DNA of 64,000 bases. Source: Natrinema sp. HArc-T2 (lineage in GTDB: Archaea; Halobacteriota; Halobacteria; Halobacteriales; Natrialbaceae). The stretch spans positions 59,463-123,462 of the forward strand of contig NZ_JBGUAZ010000007.1 in assembly GCF_041821085.1 (NCBI RefSeq), given 5' to 3'. A program made the translations under genes and the position numbers. This document shows, one piece after another, positions 35,901 to 44,604 of this stretch. The notes beneath the pieces were generated by a model, which ran no database searches, had not been told where the DNA came from, and saw nothing but the letters and a program-made list of their open reading frames with translations. Every line of letters starts with the position of its first letter. Positions within the stretch are counted from its first letter, which is position 1.

Positions 35901-38476
35901 TCCGAGAAGTCCCGACTGAGCTCCTTCATGTCGCGATGGGAGTCGGCAAACGACAGGAGTTTCGCCGCCTGTTGGCCCTCGTCATCGGCGACTCGGCGCA
36001 GCATGTACTGTGAGGTCGTCACTGCGAGGTTGCTCGGACCCCGCATCAGTTCATCAAACCGACGACCGATCTCGTACCGTGCGTACGGGTGTGGACACGG
36101 GACAGCCGACGGCTGCGAGCTCATCGTGTGAATCCCCCCGTTAATGCCGATCGTTTTGTAGGCCTGGTGGTGGCCAGTCCGCGGGTGGACGTCTGGTGCG
36201 TCGCAGTCACACCCTTCATCGCCGAGGAACGCAGTCTCACATGACTGACAGTGCTGGTCGTGGCGGATCTCGAGGAGTCCACGCTTTACGAACGTAGGCG
36301 ACCCGCAGTCGCATCGATCTGGAGTGTCCTCGAAGTGGATAGTGCTACAGTCGTCGTCCCCACAGACCCACGGAAGGAATCTTGTCGAGGTGAGTGAGGA
36401 ACCACAATCAACACACTGATCAGGAGCCTGTTCAGGTCGTTCGTAGGTCGCACCACAGTCTGGGCAATCGAATCGCCCGTCGACGGTAGCGAGTCCGAAG
36501 TCAGTTCCGTCGCAGTTGTCGCAGACACGCTCCACCTCGCGAGTCGCCTCACACTGCGGATTAACGCAGGTGAACGTCTTATCGCCCGTCCTGACTGTCT
36601 TGGAACCGCACTCGGGGCAGTCACGGACTGTCGTTCTCTCGTGTTGGTGTCCACAGTCGAGACACTCGAGGAACGGCTGGAACGTCGTCCGCACCATTTG
36701 GACGACGTCGTCGCGCGCTTTCTCACATCGGCGGCAGACGTGTTCCTCGTCCTGGTCGATCGTCCCGTGCTCGGTCGGCGTGTACGGTTCTAGTTGGTCG
36801 CAACTCGGACAGTACCACGCGATGAGGTGCTCGTCGCTACAGTGCCGACAGTAGGTGGATCGCGTGACGAAGTCAAACCCACACTCGCGGCAGTTGTCCT
36901 GCGGCGAGTGATACGTCACATCGCACGACGGACACGTGTAAAAGCCGTCAATCGGCCAGGAAAACACGTGACTCCGGTTCTCCAGCATGCCGGAGAATTC
37001 ACCGAGGGTCCGGACGTTCGATACCAGCGTAGACGCCTCATTAGCGTCGAGATCCAGTGCCGTCGCCAACTCGTCGTGCAGTTGTGACCGCGTGAGCGGT
37101 GCGTCGTACAGCAACTGGTGGACGTAGCGGACAACCTGTGAACCAGGGTCGTCCTCGACTTCCGTGAGGTAGTCGAAGAGTGCATCACTCACCAACGTCT
37201 CCCGACGATCGCGGTCGTAACTCGACGCATCCTCAAGTGTGAAGTCGAACGCGTCGAGACCCGGGACCACGTCGTCCGGCGCGGCCGTTGCACGCAGAAT
37301 GCGGTCGACGGACAGGCTGTGCGACGTCAATGCTTCCGGAACCTCTTCCGGAACGTCGCCATCAAGGTCGCGAGGAGACTCGCTTACTCGGTTGGCGTCA
37401 ACGGCACCACTGACCTTCTGGAACAGTTCGATGTCGTTCTCGACAGTCGCACTACTTGCGATGAGTTGCAGGTCGTCGGCGTCACGCGCCTCGCGGAGCG
37501 ACTGAATTCGCTTCATCAGTGTCGACGTATAACTCCCGAACAGGCCGTCGTAGGTATGCACCTCGTCGAAGACGAGGAATTCGGGTTCGTAGATGAAACG
37601 TTCGTGTTCGTCTTCGGCGTTGGTATTGATGAGGCGGTAGTTTATCGTGTCGGGGTTGGTGAGCAGGATGTCGACGCCGCCCTCGAGGATGTCATTTTTG
37701 GTCAGGCGCAGGAAGTCGAGTGGGACGTCATTCGGATCGTCGTCTTCACAATGTGCCTTCTCAGGGATGAGTTTGAACCGAGCGCCAGTGTTCCGGATGC
37801 GGACGCCGCCACCACAGTCCTGACACTTGGCGAGTTCATCATTGTACCCCGGGCACTCGAAGTGACGGAAGGTCGCATTGAGGTACCCCTCGGCACCTGA
37901 CTCGCCGACGTTCCGTGGCGTGTCACCGTCGTAAATGCCGACCGTGATCTGCTGTTCGGACGTCAACTGCTTGTTGATGAGGTAGATGTACTGCAGGAGG
38001 CGCTTCAGCTGGTCCTGTGCGAGCGCCTTCGTCGGGTAGATGAGCGTGGCCTTGACGCTCGTATCGTCGCTGTTCTCGCCGTACCGCTTATCCTCGAGGA
38101 TGCGATTGAGGATCGGGATGAGCCACGCTTCGGTCTTCCCCCGTCCCGTTGCGGCTGTGATGACGGTGTCGTCGCCGTTAAGGATGGCTTCGATGCTGCG
38201 CTCTTGGAAGTCGTAGAGCCGCTCGAAACCGATTTTCGTGAAGGCACGACGGATGTGGGGTTCGAGATGTGCTGACCGGGCGAAGGCATCCCACGAACGG
38301 CTGCTCCAGTTCGGAATGTCAAGCGCCTGGAGGTACGGGCCGCGCATTCCCGTGAGGTCGTCTTCACCGTCGACGAGGCGATTGGCGACGCTGCGCGCTG
38401 CTCGTCCACCACGACCGATAAAGTAGTCGTGGTAGGCTTCTTGCATCTGCTCCGCGCGGGTGACGGGGTCTCTCAT
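32948..38476 (-). CDS. giant DEAD/DEAH helicase, tandem paralog, 1842 aa
   Basis: Same plan as the neighbour 25 bp downstream. N-terminal PYLQALDIPNW; motif I TAATGRGKT (107-115); Ia YPTKALAQDQ (148-157); II DEVH (304-307); a long CxxC-rich insert (from CPSCDVTYHSPQDNCRECG, about residue 510, to about 770); V MELGVDIGDLDALL; VI QRVGRAGRSS; C-terminal CDCENGCPSC (C1788, C1790, C1794, C1797). The two proteins clearly arose by duplication and have diverged, most strongly in the middle and tail. They may form a heterodimer or recognise different DNA substrates. It follows the coiled-coil gene by 2 bp. Confidence 0.85.
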   Translation of the reverse strand: MRDPVTRAEQMQEAYHDYFIGRGGRAARSVANRLVDGEDDLTGMRGPYLQALDIPNWSSRSWDAFARSAHLEPHIRRAFTKIGFERLYDFQERSIEAILNGDDTVITAATGRGKTEAWLIPILNRILEDKRYGENSDDTSVKATLIYPTKALAQDQLKRLLQYIYLINKQLTSEQQITVGIYDGDTPRNVGESGAEGYLNATFRHFECPGYNDELAKCQDCGGGVRIRNTGARFKLIPEKAHCEDDDPNDVPLDFLRLTKNDILEGGVDILLTNPDTINYRLINTNAEDEHERFIYEPEFLVFDEVHTYDGLFGSYTSTLMKRIQSLREARDADDLQLIASSATVENDIELFQKVSGAVDANRVSESPRDLDGDVPEEVPEALTSHSLSVDRILRATAAPDDVVPGLDAFDFTLEDASSYDRDRRETLVSDALFDYLTEVEDDPGSQVVRYVHQLLYDAPLTRSQLHDELATALDLDANEASTLVSNVRTLGEFSGMLENRSHVFSWPIDGFYTCPSCDVTYHSPQDNCRECGFDFVTRSTYCRHCSDEHLIAWYCPSCDQLEPYTPTEHGTIDQDEEHVCRRCEKARDDVVQMVRTTFQPFLECLDCGHQHERTTVRDCPECGSKTVRTGDKTFTCVNPQCEATREVERVCDNCDGTDFGLATVDGRFDCPDCGATYERPEQAPDQCVDCGSSLTSTRFLPWVCGDDDCSTIHFEDTPDRCDCGSPTFVKRGLLEIRHDQHCQSCETAFLGDEGCDCDAPDVHPRTGHHQAYKTIGINGGIHTMSSQPSAVPCPHPYARYEIGRRFDELMRGPSNLAVTTSQYMLRRVADDEGQQAAKLLSFADSHRDMKELSRDFSEPEVETLLDQLLIESASSRDDGNHWTPFSQVLKDAADIVDEVNDALEPPQVARSVEFDLKSRLKDQPRKRWDDDDALRDRLTRRALEHTYSQRLGERDGSLTEEGLIDVRLAPGLDELTSDERAIVRELVDEGNDYGVANFDHPSPGQSAETVVEELVDRNILRYGHSEDYVSFDPSALAITVAGNGDGIRFDPETERYYTTLHHQFGLDTRSAVSSGTSLAKRASISHPRFTQRAHRAEYSQTRILISEEYLGATNKRKRRELEYLFREENYPHHLSSGPTMELGVDIGDLDALLLYGTPPNMNAYLQRVGRAGRSSHSSMVHSVSQRNPIDYYYYDHPDELIDTDPTPVPLNEHNEEVLRVSLSWGVLDYVAANFTIPWDVSHHGRARSIDGGDTYHRRSMLDESEREDASKLTHVMSLSADTLSLGADDSKLDVLSEVVDDHERDIADYLESLLDYRYCEECERRYATDDDRETCAQSDCDGEIRYAKNEFDHLVNDVLANFDERYITGYREYKRALEGELSDLKRRNSRLRRDQQRAGSDERARIMRERRGLKDRIEVLEDYLSDLGDASYFDFLSESRESKYDFSMRSVATTAGLTLVEEGYNRRNVGDQESGRAMQMALSELHPGAAYLDSGETYTVSRVRLDDKASSDLRETVNETVGGDRLAEELVCPACHASYDLDADGCDCETDAPLKQRRLAMLDSVDAYHDNLKLTAEGDEARYLHNEPNKPIQNTYAERETSILEFDPERTFELQDANGEQLGTLEYGDYSVLLHTKSYKTKYKSGEVDPRDTLFEVCGEENCPGVIYRDDDDERRCSADPDHFPDGRGVDSEFIRLGYQYDTQGIRVDLDDRDLSHTLSHGLRVALQYLGGVSIRGLAEYVGDERVDVFESQEGGSDVARLLFERTDGEFRAFDRAIGLMRDQFDCDCENGCPSCLYQYGCDVRNDQRSFDRERLRDILARGDVTIRPVTNHEIDEQLTD

Positions 38477-38478
38477 CG

Positions 38479-39309
38479 TTAGAGACTCAGTTTGACTGCT
38501 GACGCGAATCCGTCGACGCGCTTCATCTCCTCGAGGGTGTCGAGCGAGATGTCAGCCAACGTGAGTTGTCGAGACTCGCTGAGCGTCTTTACGTCCTCGA
38601 CGGTCGAATCGGAGAGGTTATGCTTCTTCTGGAAGTCGTCGAAGCTCTGGAGAGACTGATGCCTCTCCCAGTTGCCCACTGCGTTCTTCCACTTAGAGAC
38701 GAAGTTCGATGCCGATCCGCTCGGATCCATCAACTCTCGGGTCAGGAGCTGATGCATATGGTTGAGTGTGCGTGCGAAGTCCCCGTTCTGACCACCGAGA
38801 ATCTTCTGGAGTTCCTCGGCTGCGCTGACCTTCGTGCTCCACTGCTCTCGTTTGGATTTGAGCTGGCTCTCGATGTTCTCGGTGACGTTGTCGACTTGGC
38901 GCTTCGCCGACTGAATCTGTGTGATCTGTTTCTGTACCGCCGGGGTGAGCTCAACCTCCGGGTCGCCACTGCCATCGTCCGAGCCGAGACTGGCTTCGTC
39001 ATCGTCGAAGTCGTCGCTTTGAGCGTTCTCCAGCAGTTCCTCTTGTGTTGTCTCGATTGCCTTCTCAGCGGTCTGTACGGCACTGCTAGTCATTGTTGGC
39101 GCCGAGGTGCCGAAGGCCTCCTCGAGGACCGTTTTATAGTACCGAAGGTCCTCGAGGCTCTTCACGAGGTCGTCAAGTTCGCTGTTGACTTCGCGGATGT
39201 TGTGCCGTGCGACTGAGACGTAGAACTGGGTATTTTTTGCCTGCTTGTGCTTCTTGGCCTTGTCTTCGAGGGCTTCCACGACTGTGGGTAGCGATTGAGT
39301 ATTGGACAT
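38479..39309 (-). CDS. coiled-coil protein, 276 aa (position of DpdI)
   Basis: Mostly long helices: NSELDDLVKSLEDLRYYKTV near 33-52, acidic linker DDFDDDEASLGSDDGSGDPE near 97-116, and QKQITQIQSAKRQVDNVTE (124-142). The end (LADISLDTLEEMKRVDGFA) resembles a helix-hairpin-helix-like pair. No enzyme motif is present. The gene abuts the 1024-aa ATPase gene (no gap) and lies 2 bp before the helicase gene, so it is probably a scaffold linking ATPase and helicase. It corresponds by position and size to dpdI of bacterial Dpd clusters; sequence similarity is not established here. Confidence 0.65.
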   Translation of the reverse strand: MSNTQSLPTVVEALEDKAKKHKQAKNTQFYVSVARHNIREVNSELDDLVKSLEDLRYYKTVLEEAFGTSAPTMTSSAVQTAEKAIETTQEELLENAQSDDFDDDEASLGSDDGSGDPEVELTPAVQKQITQIQSAKRQVDNVTENIESQLKSKREQWSTKVSAAEELQKILGGQNGDFARTLNHMHQLLTRELMDPSGSASNFVSKWKNAVGNWERHQSLQSFDDFQKKHNLSDSTVEDVKTLSESRQLTLADISLDTLEEMKRVDGFASAVKLSL

Positions 39310-42300
39310 TTACAGGTCCTCCGTGATTCCGATGACTTCCTGTCGCTTCTGTTCGTACTCGGTATACTCGTTGAGTTGCTGGATACGGTGTTCGAGATCG
39401 ACACCGGTAGAGTGCTCCTGACCCTGAAGTTCGTCGATGAGCGAGTCGAATGCTTGGTATATCTTCCAAGCATCCTGTTCGTGACGACTGCGAGCGAAAT
39501 CGTGTAACCGTGTGACGAGCGTCGTTCCAGTCGCGTCGTTCATGTTCTGGAACCGTTTGATATCTTCTCTGAACGACGCGAGTTGGATGTTTTCTGGTGA
39601 GTCGCCAGAATCAACTCCGAGAAGTTCCCGGGCCTTCTCGTAACTCTGCTTGTCACCGAGGTTAAACACACCGCGACACTTTTCTAGCGTCTCAAACCAC
39701 TCGGTGAGGTCCGTAACTGTATGGCTGCTGTCGTACCATCGTTCGACCGGCTTTAGAGCCTCTTGGATGTGTGACGCATCTTCTTCGGCGGTGAGACGCT
39801 GAAGTTCGGCCGCGTAGTCTGAGATACGGCTGAATACCGTCGAGACCTTGGTGTTCGCCTGCTTGTGAGTTGAACCGATTTTGTACGCATCAGGGAGATC
39901 ACCGGCATCAATCATCATTGCGTCGTCAACGTGGGCTTCGAAGTCGGCCGCGATCTCACGCCGCGCTTTCGCCAGGCGCTCGTGGTCGACGACGTTCGAC
40001 TTGAGCAGGAAGAACCCCTCGATGAGGTCGCTGATGTGGCTCGAGGACTTAGTCAGGTTGTTAAATGCCTCCCCGAACGCGCTGTCGTCGTCGAACTCCT
40101 CAAGGATCGGCTTTCCGTACGCCTGGTCCTGTTTGTAGTCCTCGAAGACCAATTCTGCGGAGAGGCCGTCTTCTTCGATCTTCGTTCCCTTTGCGGCGTT
40201 AATAAGGAAGAACTGCCCCAAGATCAGCGTCTTCTCGATGGTGAGCCCCTCGGGGAGACAGTCTTCGACCTCTGCGCGCATCTCTTGCTTGAACTGCGCG
40301 ACGTTGGTGTCTGCCCACGCCCGCAGCTGATCGAAGTTAGTGTCGGTTGTATCGAACATTCCGAAGAGCCCGTACTCGAGCATCGGGGTGTATAGGTCTG
40401 CGTGTTCTGCACCCCACTCGAGTTCGATGTCGATACTCGCCTGCCGCTGTTGGTCCCCCTGGATGGACACCGGAATATTGTCACCGCGAGCGTAGTAGAT
40501 TGCACTCGCAGAGCGCGTCGAAGCATTTGGGTTCCCGAGACGGGTCGGGTCGTGCCAGCGTTCAAGCGCCTCGACGGCCCCATCGTGGAGTGTGTCGGAA
40601 CTCGGATACTCTTCGCCGTTAGTCACCCAATCCTGGAACTCCTGGAACTTGCGCTGGCGCTCGCGCTCCTCTTCCGATAGTTCGGGCTCGTCGATAACCT
40701 CGATCTCGTCTTCCTCTTCGTTGTCGTCTCCTTGCTCGTCTTCACTACCCTCTTGCACCTCATCTTCTTCATCATCTTCCTCCTCGACTTCGTGCTTAGG
40801 CGCAGGCGGATTCTTGATCTTGTCGAGAACGGCACTTCCTTTACCCTTATCGAACACGACGTAGTCACCTTTCACAGGTGCCTCGTCGCTGTCGGGAAGT
40901 TCGATCCCGAAGGCGTCGAGGATGCCGGTCTTGACTCCGATGCCGCCCTCGACGGGGACACCGTACCAACGACTGACGTCCTGGTAGATCTGATCGTACT
41001 TCATGTCGACCTCGAACGTGGGTGTATCCACGAACGAGTTCGATTTCATCGCCTCGTAGGGTGCCCAGGTCGACTTCAAGCAATGCTTCACAACCCGCAG
41101 CAGTAGCAGCCGCGGCGTCTTGCGATCACTACCCTCGTCGTTTAGCTGACGATAGGCGATGTGGACGAACCGCTCACTGAAGGGATATAGTTTGTCGAAC
41201 GCTTCCTCAACGTCGTCCGGGGTGCTGTTTATATCGGAGTGGCGCTTGATGGCGTTGAGGTACGATCGAGTGAGTTCGACGGAGGCCTCGTCGTCAAGGA
41301 AGTAGGCCTCGCCGTTCTCGTCGGTCATCGTCAGGTACCCCTCAGAACGGCCTTTCATGTACGTGGCCGCGTCTGAGCGAGTCATCGCGTCGTCGATGTT
41401 GTCCTGCTCCCAACCGATCGTCCACCCGAGGACGATGTCGTAGTGGCTACTGCTGAGTTCGAAGATGTGGTCGAGGAGTTGTTCTTTCAGGACGCTAAAC
41501 GTTGTGAGGTCCTCACAGATGAGTACTGGCCTAATGCCCCTCTCCTGATACCGCTGGGAGTATTCTTGGAGCTGTTCCTTGAAGTCACCGACGAGGTTTC
41601 GAGAGAGATATTCGTGGGCTTCGTTCTTGAGAACCGAGTAGAGCAGGTCTTTGTTCTCCGTGAGTTTGTTGCCGAAGCTGAGTCGGAGTCGGAGGTCCCG
41701 AAAGTCGGAGCGAGTGAGGAGGTTGAAGTCAGGATTCTCATCACGGGACTCGAGTGCGTCCTGATACTCCTGTATGTTCTTCGCGAAGATTTCGCGAAGA
41801 TCGCTCTTATCGCCTCGTTTGTCGGTGAGTTCTCGAACCTCCTGGTCAGTGAGGTGTTCAGTAGACCAGATACCGCGCATATACTCGACGATAGCGCTTG
41901 CGGCGTCGTCCGGGTCGAGATCGTCGATGTTCTGGACGTCGGGATCGACATCCAGTGGTTCGGTGAGGACATCGATAATCTGATCCATCCGAGTCTGACT
42001 GCGGGACACGTGAAGCGCCACGTAGTCCTCAACACCGTTGTCGTCCTCACCGAAACCATTGATCTGGTACTTCGTCCACTCACAGAGTTGGCTCTTCCCG
42101 GAGCCGGGTTCCCCACGCACGATGAAGATCCGATTTGGATCCTCGAGATTCGACGCTGTGATAGATTCGAGGATGTCTTCTTGGGTGACGAAGTCACCTG
42201 AAACACCGAGAGGAGTGAGCGTGTCCGCGTAGATCCGGTCGATGTCGACGTGGGTCTCTTTAAATTGCTCAGGAGTCTTTTTGGCCGTGTGTGCTTCCGA

Positions 42301-42384
42301 AGTGATGAAGTGGTCGACCTCGTCGTCGTCCCAGTAGCGGTCCATCTCGCCGTCGGTCGAGGGTTGCTGAATGCTTTTGCTCAT
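39310..42384 (-). CDS. large P-loop ATPase, 1024 aa (DpdH-like by position)
   Basis: Walker A GEPGSGKSQ (91-99) follows a 90-residue N-terminal part; the Walker B-like strand is probably IRPVLICEDLTTF. The region around 400-520 is helical (AYRQLNDEGSDRKTPRLLL). An exceptionally acidic linker lies near residues 527-575 with runs of Glu and Asp, followed by a long helical C-terminal half (TWHDP-like and coiled segments) with no other motif. Size and order match dpdH, the ATPase of Dpd restriction modules. It probably uses ATP to couple target recognition to helicase recruitment; this is inference. Confidence 0.7.
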   Translation of the reverse strand: MSKSIQQPSTDGEMDRYWDDDEVDHFITSEAHTAKKTPEQFKETHVDIDRIYADTLTPLGVSGDFVTQEDILESITASNLEDPNRIFIVRGEPGSGKSQLCEWTKYQINGFGEDDNGVEDYVALHVSRSQTRMDQIIDVLTEPLDVDPDVQNIDDLDPDDAASAIVEYMRGIWSTEHLTDQEVRELTDKRGDKSDLREIFAKNIQEYQDALESRDENPDFNLLTRSDFRDLRLRLSFGNKLTENKDLLYSVLKNEAHEYLSRNLVGDFKEQLQEYSQRYQERGIRPVLICEDLTTFSVLKEQLLDHIFELSSSHYDIVLGWTIGWEQDNIDDAMTRSDAATYMKGRSEGYLTMTDENGEAYFLDDEASVELTRSYLNAIKRHSDINSTPDDVEEAFDKLYPFSERFVHIAYRQLNDEGSDRKTPRLLLLRVVKHCLKSTWAPYEAMKSNSFVDTPTFEVDMKYDQIYQDVSRWYGVPVEGGIGVKTGILDAFGIELPDSDEAPVKGDYVVFDKGKGSAVLDKIKNPPAPKHEVEEEDDEEDEVQEGSEDEQGDDNEEEDEIEVIDEPELSEEERERQRKFQEFQDWVTNGEEYPSSDTLHDGAVEALERWHDPTRLGNPNASTRSASAIYYARGDNIPVSIQGDQQRQASIDIELEWGAEHADLYTPMLEYGLFGMFDTTDTNFDQLRAWADTNVAQFKQEMRAEVEDCLPEGLTIEKTLILGQFFLINAAKGTKIEEDGLSAELVFEDYKQDQAYGKPILEEFDDDSAFGEAFNNLTKSSSHISDLIEGFFLLKSNVVDHERLAKARREIAADFEAHVDDAMMIDAGDLPDAYKIGSTHKQANTKVSTVFSRISDYAAELQRLTAEEDASHIQEALKPVERWYDSSHTVTDLTEWFETLEKCRGVFNLGDKQSYEKARELLGVDSGDSPENIQLASFREDIKRFQNMNDATGTTLVTRLHDFARSRHEQDAWKIYQAFDSLIDELQGQEHSTGVDLEHRIQQLNEYTEYEQKRQEVIGITEDL

Positions 42385-43307
42385 TATCGAGTGAGGAGCT
42401 GAGTGAGAGGGTACTGATAAGCCGTTTCGTCCGGACGCGAGTGAATCGAGACACGCGTTGCGTCGCGTCGGTTCCCGCGCACGTCGTCGTCAAGGTTTTC
42501 AGGTGGAATTTCGACCGCATTCTGTGAGTCACCGGGACTCGACAGCGAGATTATGCCGTCATCCTCCATGTTGCGCAGGACGTCAGCAATGACCGGATGA
42601 ACACGAGCGGTGCCGGCTCGTTCCTCGTACACGCGGAATAGATTATCGTCAATCCAGTCGAGCGCACGGCGGAATTCGCCGTTTTCGACCTCGAAATCGC
42701 CGTAGTTGGGCTCTTCACTGGTATCGGTCGGGGCGAGCACAAGCGCATCGTGGAGTAAGGCACGGCAAGGACTCAGGACGAGGTCGTCCTCTGACTCAGA
42801 TATCAGGCCCAGTTGCTCGCACAGCGTTACCCACATGTCGATTTTCTCGTCAGTCCAGCTAAAGTCGTAGTCCGTTTCGCGCTTCAGGATGGTACGCAAG
42901 TCGTCTCGGTCAACGCTCACTGTCCTGCTCTCCTCGGTTAGCAGCGCACCATAGACCGCAGCAAAGTGCGTCTGTCGCCCTTCCTGTTGGTTACAGTGAT
43001 ACAGGAGACGCGCTTCAAAGGGAAGCCCCTTGAACTGATGCTCGTTGATTCGCTCGACCGTGCTCTTGATGTCTCCCGACGGGCTCTCGACTAGATCGAC
43101 AGCGTTCAGGAACCGCACTGTGTCCTCGACGTGGTCAGTCTCGAGTCCGTCGGCGGTCGGACGTCCAAACTTACTGGTCAGCTCGTCGACGCTTGTCGCG
43201 CCTTGAATGGCATTGTAAATGTGTTTGAGTTCCGGTGCTCGAACCGAGATGAACCCGGTTAGTAGCTTGTCCGGCTTCGTATTTGCCGGTGTGTACGTTG
43301 TGCTCAT
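42384..43307 (-). CDS. winged-helix-like protein, 307 aa (DpdG-like by position)
   Basis: Start ATG 43307 is chosen because it gives a 4-bp ATGA overlap with the upstream gene; an in-frame extension to 43424 would overlap it by over 100 bp. The N-terminus has FISVRAPELKHIYNAI and TSVDELTSKFGRPTADG (winged-helix character); a second helical part follows (DEKIDMWVTLCEQLGLISE), with a C-terminal VIADVLRNMEDDGI winged helix. No enzyme motif is visible. It shares one base with the ATPase start. It takes the place of dpdG in the order G-H-I-J-K. Confidence 0.65.
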   Translation of the reverse strand: MSTTYTPANTKPDKLLTGFISVRAPELKHIYNAIQGATSVDELTSKFGRPTADGLETDHVEDTVRFLNAVDLVESPSGDIKSTVERINEHQFKGLPFEARLLYHCNQQEGRQTHFAAVYGALLTEESRTVSVDRDDLRTILKRETDYDFSWTDEKIDMWVTLCEQLGLISESEDDLVLSPCRALLHDALVLAPTDTSEEPNYGDFEVENGEFRRALDWIDDNLFRVYEERAGTARVHPVIADVLRNMEDDGIISLSSPGDSQNAVEIPPENLDDDVRGNRRDATRVSIHSRPDETAYQYPLTQLLTR

Positions 43308-44170
43308 GTATTCTCCTGGTGGCGATAGCGGTAGTTGTCGAGTCGGTCTTTTTCGAAATCCACCCGCTCTAGCATGTCGAGCATGCTGTTCGCGATTTTC
43401 TGGGTCGGCCCGCGTTCGGTCCACGAACGCAGGGCTTCTCGAATGCGCTCAGAGTAATCCTCGAGCACCTGATCGACGTCCTCACGGACGATGTAGTAGA
43501 GCGGAGCCCACGCCGGACTGTCTGCCGGAATCTGCGTGTAGTCGAAGAGATCGGGGATCGACCCCGCCTCGAGTCCGGCTTGCTTGTGATTGGACGAAAT
43601 CTGGTGGAAGTACAGGTTCTGCGTCGACGACAGAGGCAACTCTGAGTCAAGATTGTGCTGGAGATACCGCTTCAGCAGGCCCTTATAGTCGGTGACGGTG
43701 CACTCGAACTCGTCGACGAACGATTTCCCTGGCTTCTGCGTGTGACGCGGCATCCGAGGCGTACTCGTGTCGGTAACGAGTACGTATGGGATGTTTTCGG
43801 GTCGCTTACGGAGGAGTCGCCGAACAACATCCTGGTCGTCGTATACGTTCTCTTCGTCCCGTAATTCGCCCGTCAGCATCTCTTGACTAACGTAGTGAAC
43901 CAACGGGAACTCGACCTCGTTCACGCCGCCCGCTCGAAGGTCTTCGTTTGGTATGAGTTCGTACTCGATGAGTCGTAACCCGTTATCGTAGATCCCAGGA
44001 TGGGCGACTCGGTCGAGGCCGAACTCCGAAAGGAGCGGTAATGATCGTAGTTGTGCACGCGCTTGTGAACCTGTTTTCGCGAGTTGCGGGTCTCGGATCA
44101 CGAGAAATGAATCCCGTGTACCGATGAAGTTCGCAAGCGTGGGTTCGTTTGAGTCGGGTGGGTCTTGCAT
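43304..44170 (-). CDS. first gene of cassette A, hypothetical protein, 288 aa
   Basis: I do not recognise this protein. It begins MQDPPDSNEPTLANFIGTRD, has RDSFLVIRDPQLAKTGS, then a soluble alpha/beta region (NIPYVLVTDTSTPRMPRHT near 127-145) and a helical C-terminus. No metal or nucleotide motif is clear. It opens the 25-kb minus-strand cassette: the leader upstream carries three inverted repeats, and the gene overlaps the 307-aa gene by 4 bp. It may be a sensor or adaptor specific to the system. Confidence 0.6.
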   Translation of the reverse strand: MQDPPDSNEPTLANFIGTRDSFLVIRDPQLAKTGSQARAQLRSLPLLSEFGLDRVAHPGIYDNGLRLIEYELIPNEDLRAGGVNEVEFPLVHYVSQEMLTGELRDEENVYDDQDVVRRLLRKRPENIPYVLVTDTSTPRMPRHTQKPGKSFVDEFECTVTDYKGLLKRYLQHNLDSELPLSSTQNLYFHQISSNHKQAGLEAGSIPDLFDYTQIPADSPAWAPLYYIVREDVDQVLEDYSERIREALRSWTERGPTQKIANSMLDMLERVDFEKDRLDNYRYRHQENT

Positions 44171-44234
44171 GGGTTTGCTTGGGAATCGGTCTCGGCGCCG
44201 AGTGTGGGATGGACGCCGATTGTCACATCACTAG

Positions 44235-44280
44235 GGTAGCCGTAGCTACCTGAATTGGCCGCTTCAGGCCTCCTCAGAGG
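44235..44280. promoter_or_regulatory. three adjacent inverted repeats in the leader of cassette A
   Basis: Perfect inverted repeats lie side by side: GGTAGC-CGTA-GCTACC (44235-44250), CCTGAA-8 nt-TTCAGG (44249-44268) and CCTC-CTCA-GAGG (44269-44280). They lie 65-110 bp upstream of the first gene of the cassette. They may be operators or, if transcribed, a folded leader RNA. A possible TATA-like ATTTTATG for this direction lies near 44312. Confidence 0.45.
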
Positions 44281-44443
44281 ATGCGATCGAATTACTCTAT
44301 TTCGCCGGACAACATAAAATTATCGGCCAGTTTATATTTCAATATGGATGTCACTATCCGTGCCAGGGGCAGGTGCCACCCGGCAGCGGTATGCGCGAGC
44401 GAGTAGTAAATTTATAATACATTCTGAAATAGCTATCTATTCT

Positions 44444-44577
44444 GCAACAGTTCAAGCACTGTTGCGGTATTCTGGAACGTTGTTGGGGGGACTATCGCCT
44501 ACCTGCCTCCTCAAACCACATACTGACCCAAATCTGTACGACTTTCGCAGTCACTGTTGCACTATTCCGGAACAGTA
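44444..44577. promoter_or_regulatory. operator-like repeats in the divergent promoter region
   Basis: A perfect inverted repeat GCAACAGT-6 nt-ACTGTTGC lies at 44444-44465. Its right half begins a direct repeat, CACTGTTGC-2 nt-TATTCyGGAAC, present at 44457-44478 and again at 44552-44573, 95 bp apart. The second copy ends about 30 bp before the ATG of the Csa3-like gene. The arrangement fits autoregulation by that protein and joint control of the divergent cassette. Confidence 0.55.
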
Positions 44578-44604
44578 ACGAGACATCAATCCGTAACCAG
44601 TGGT

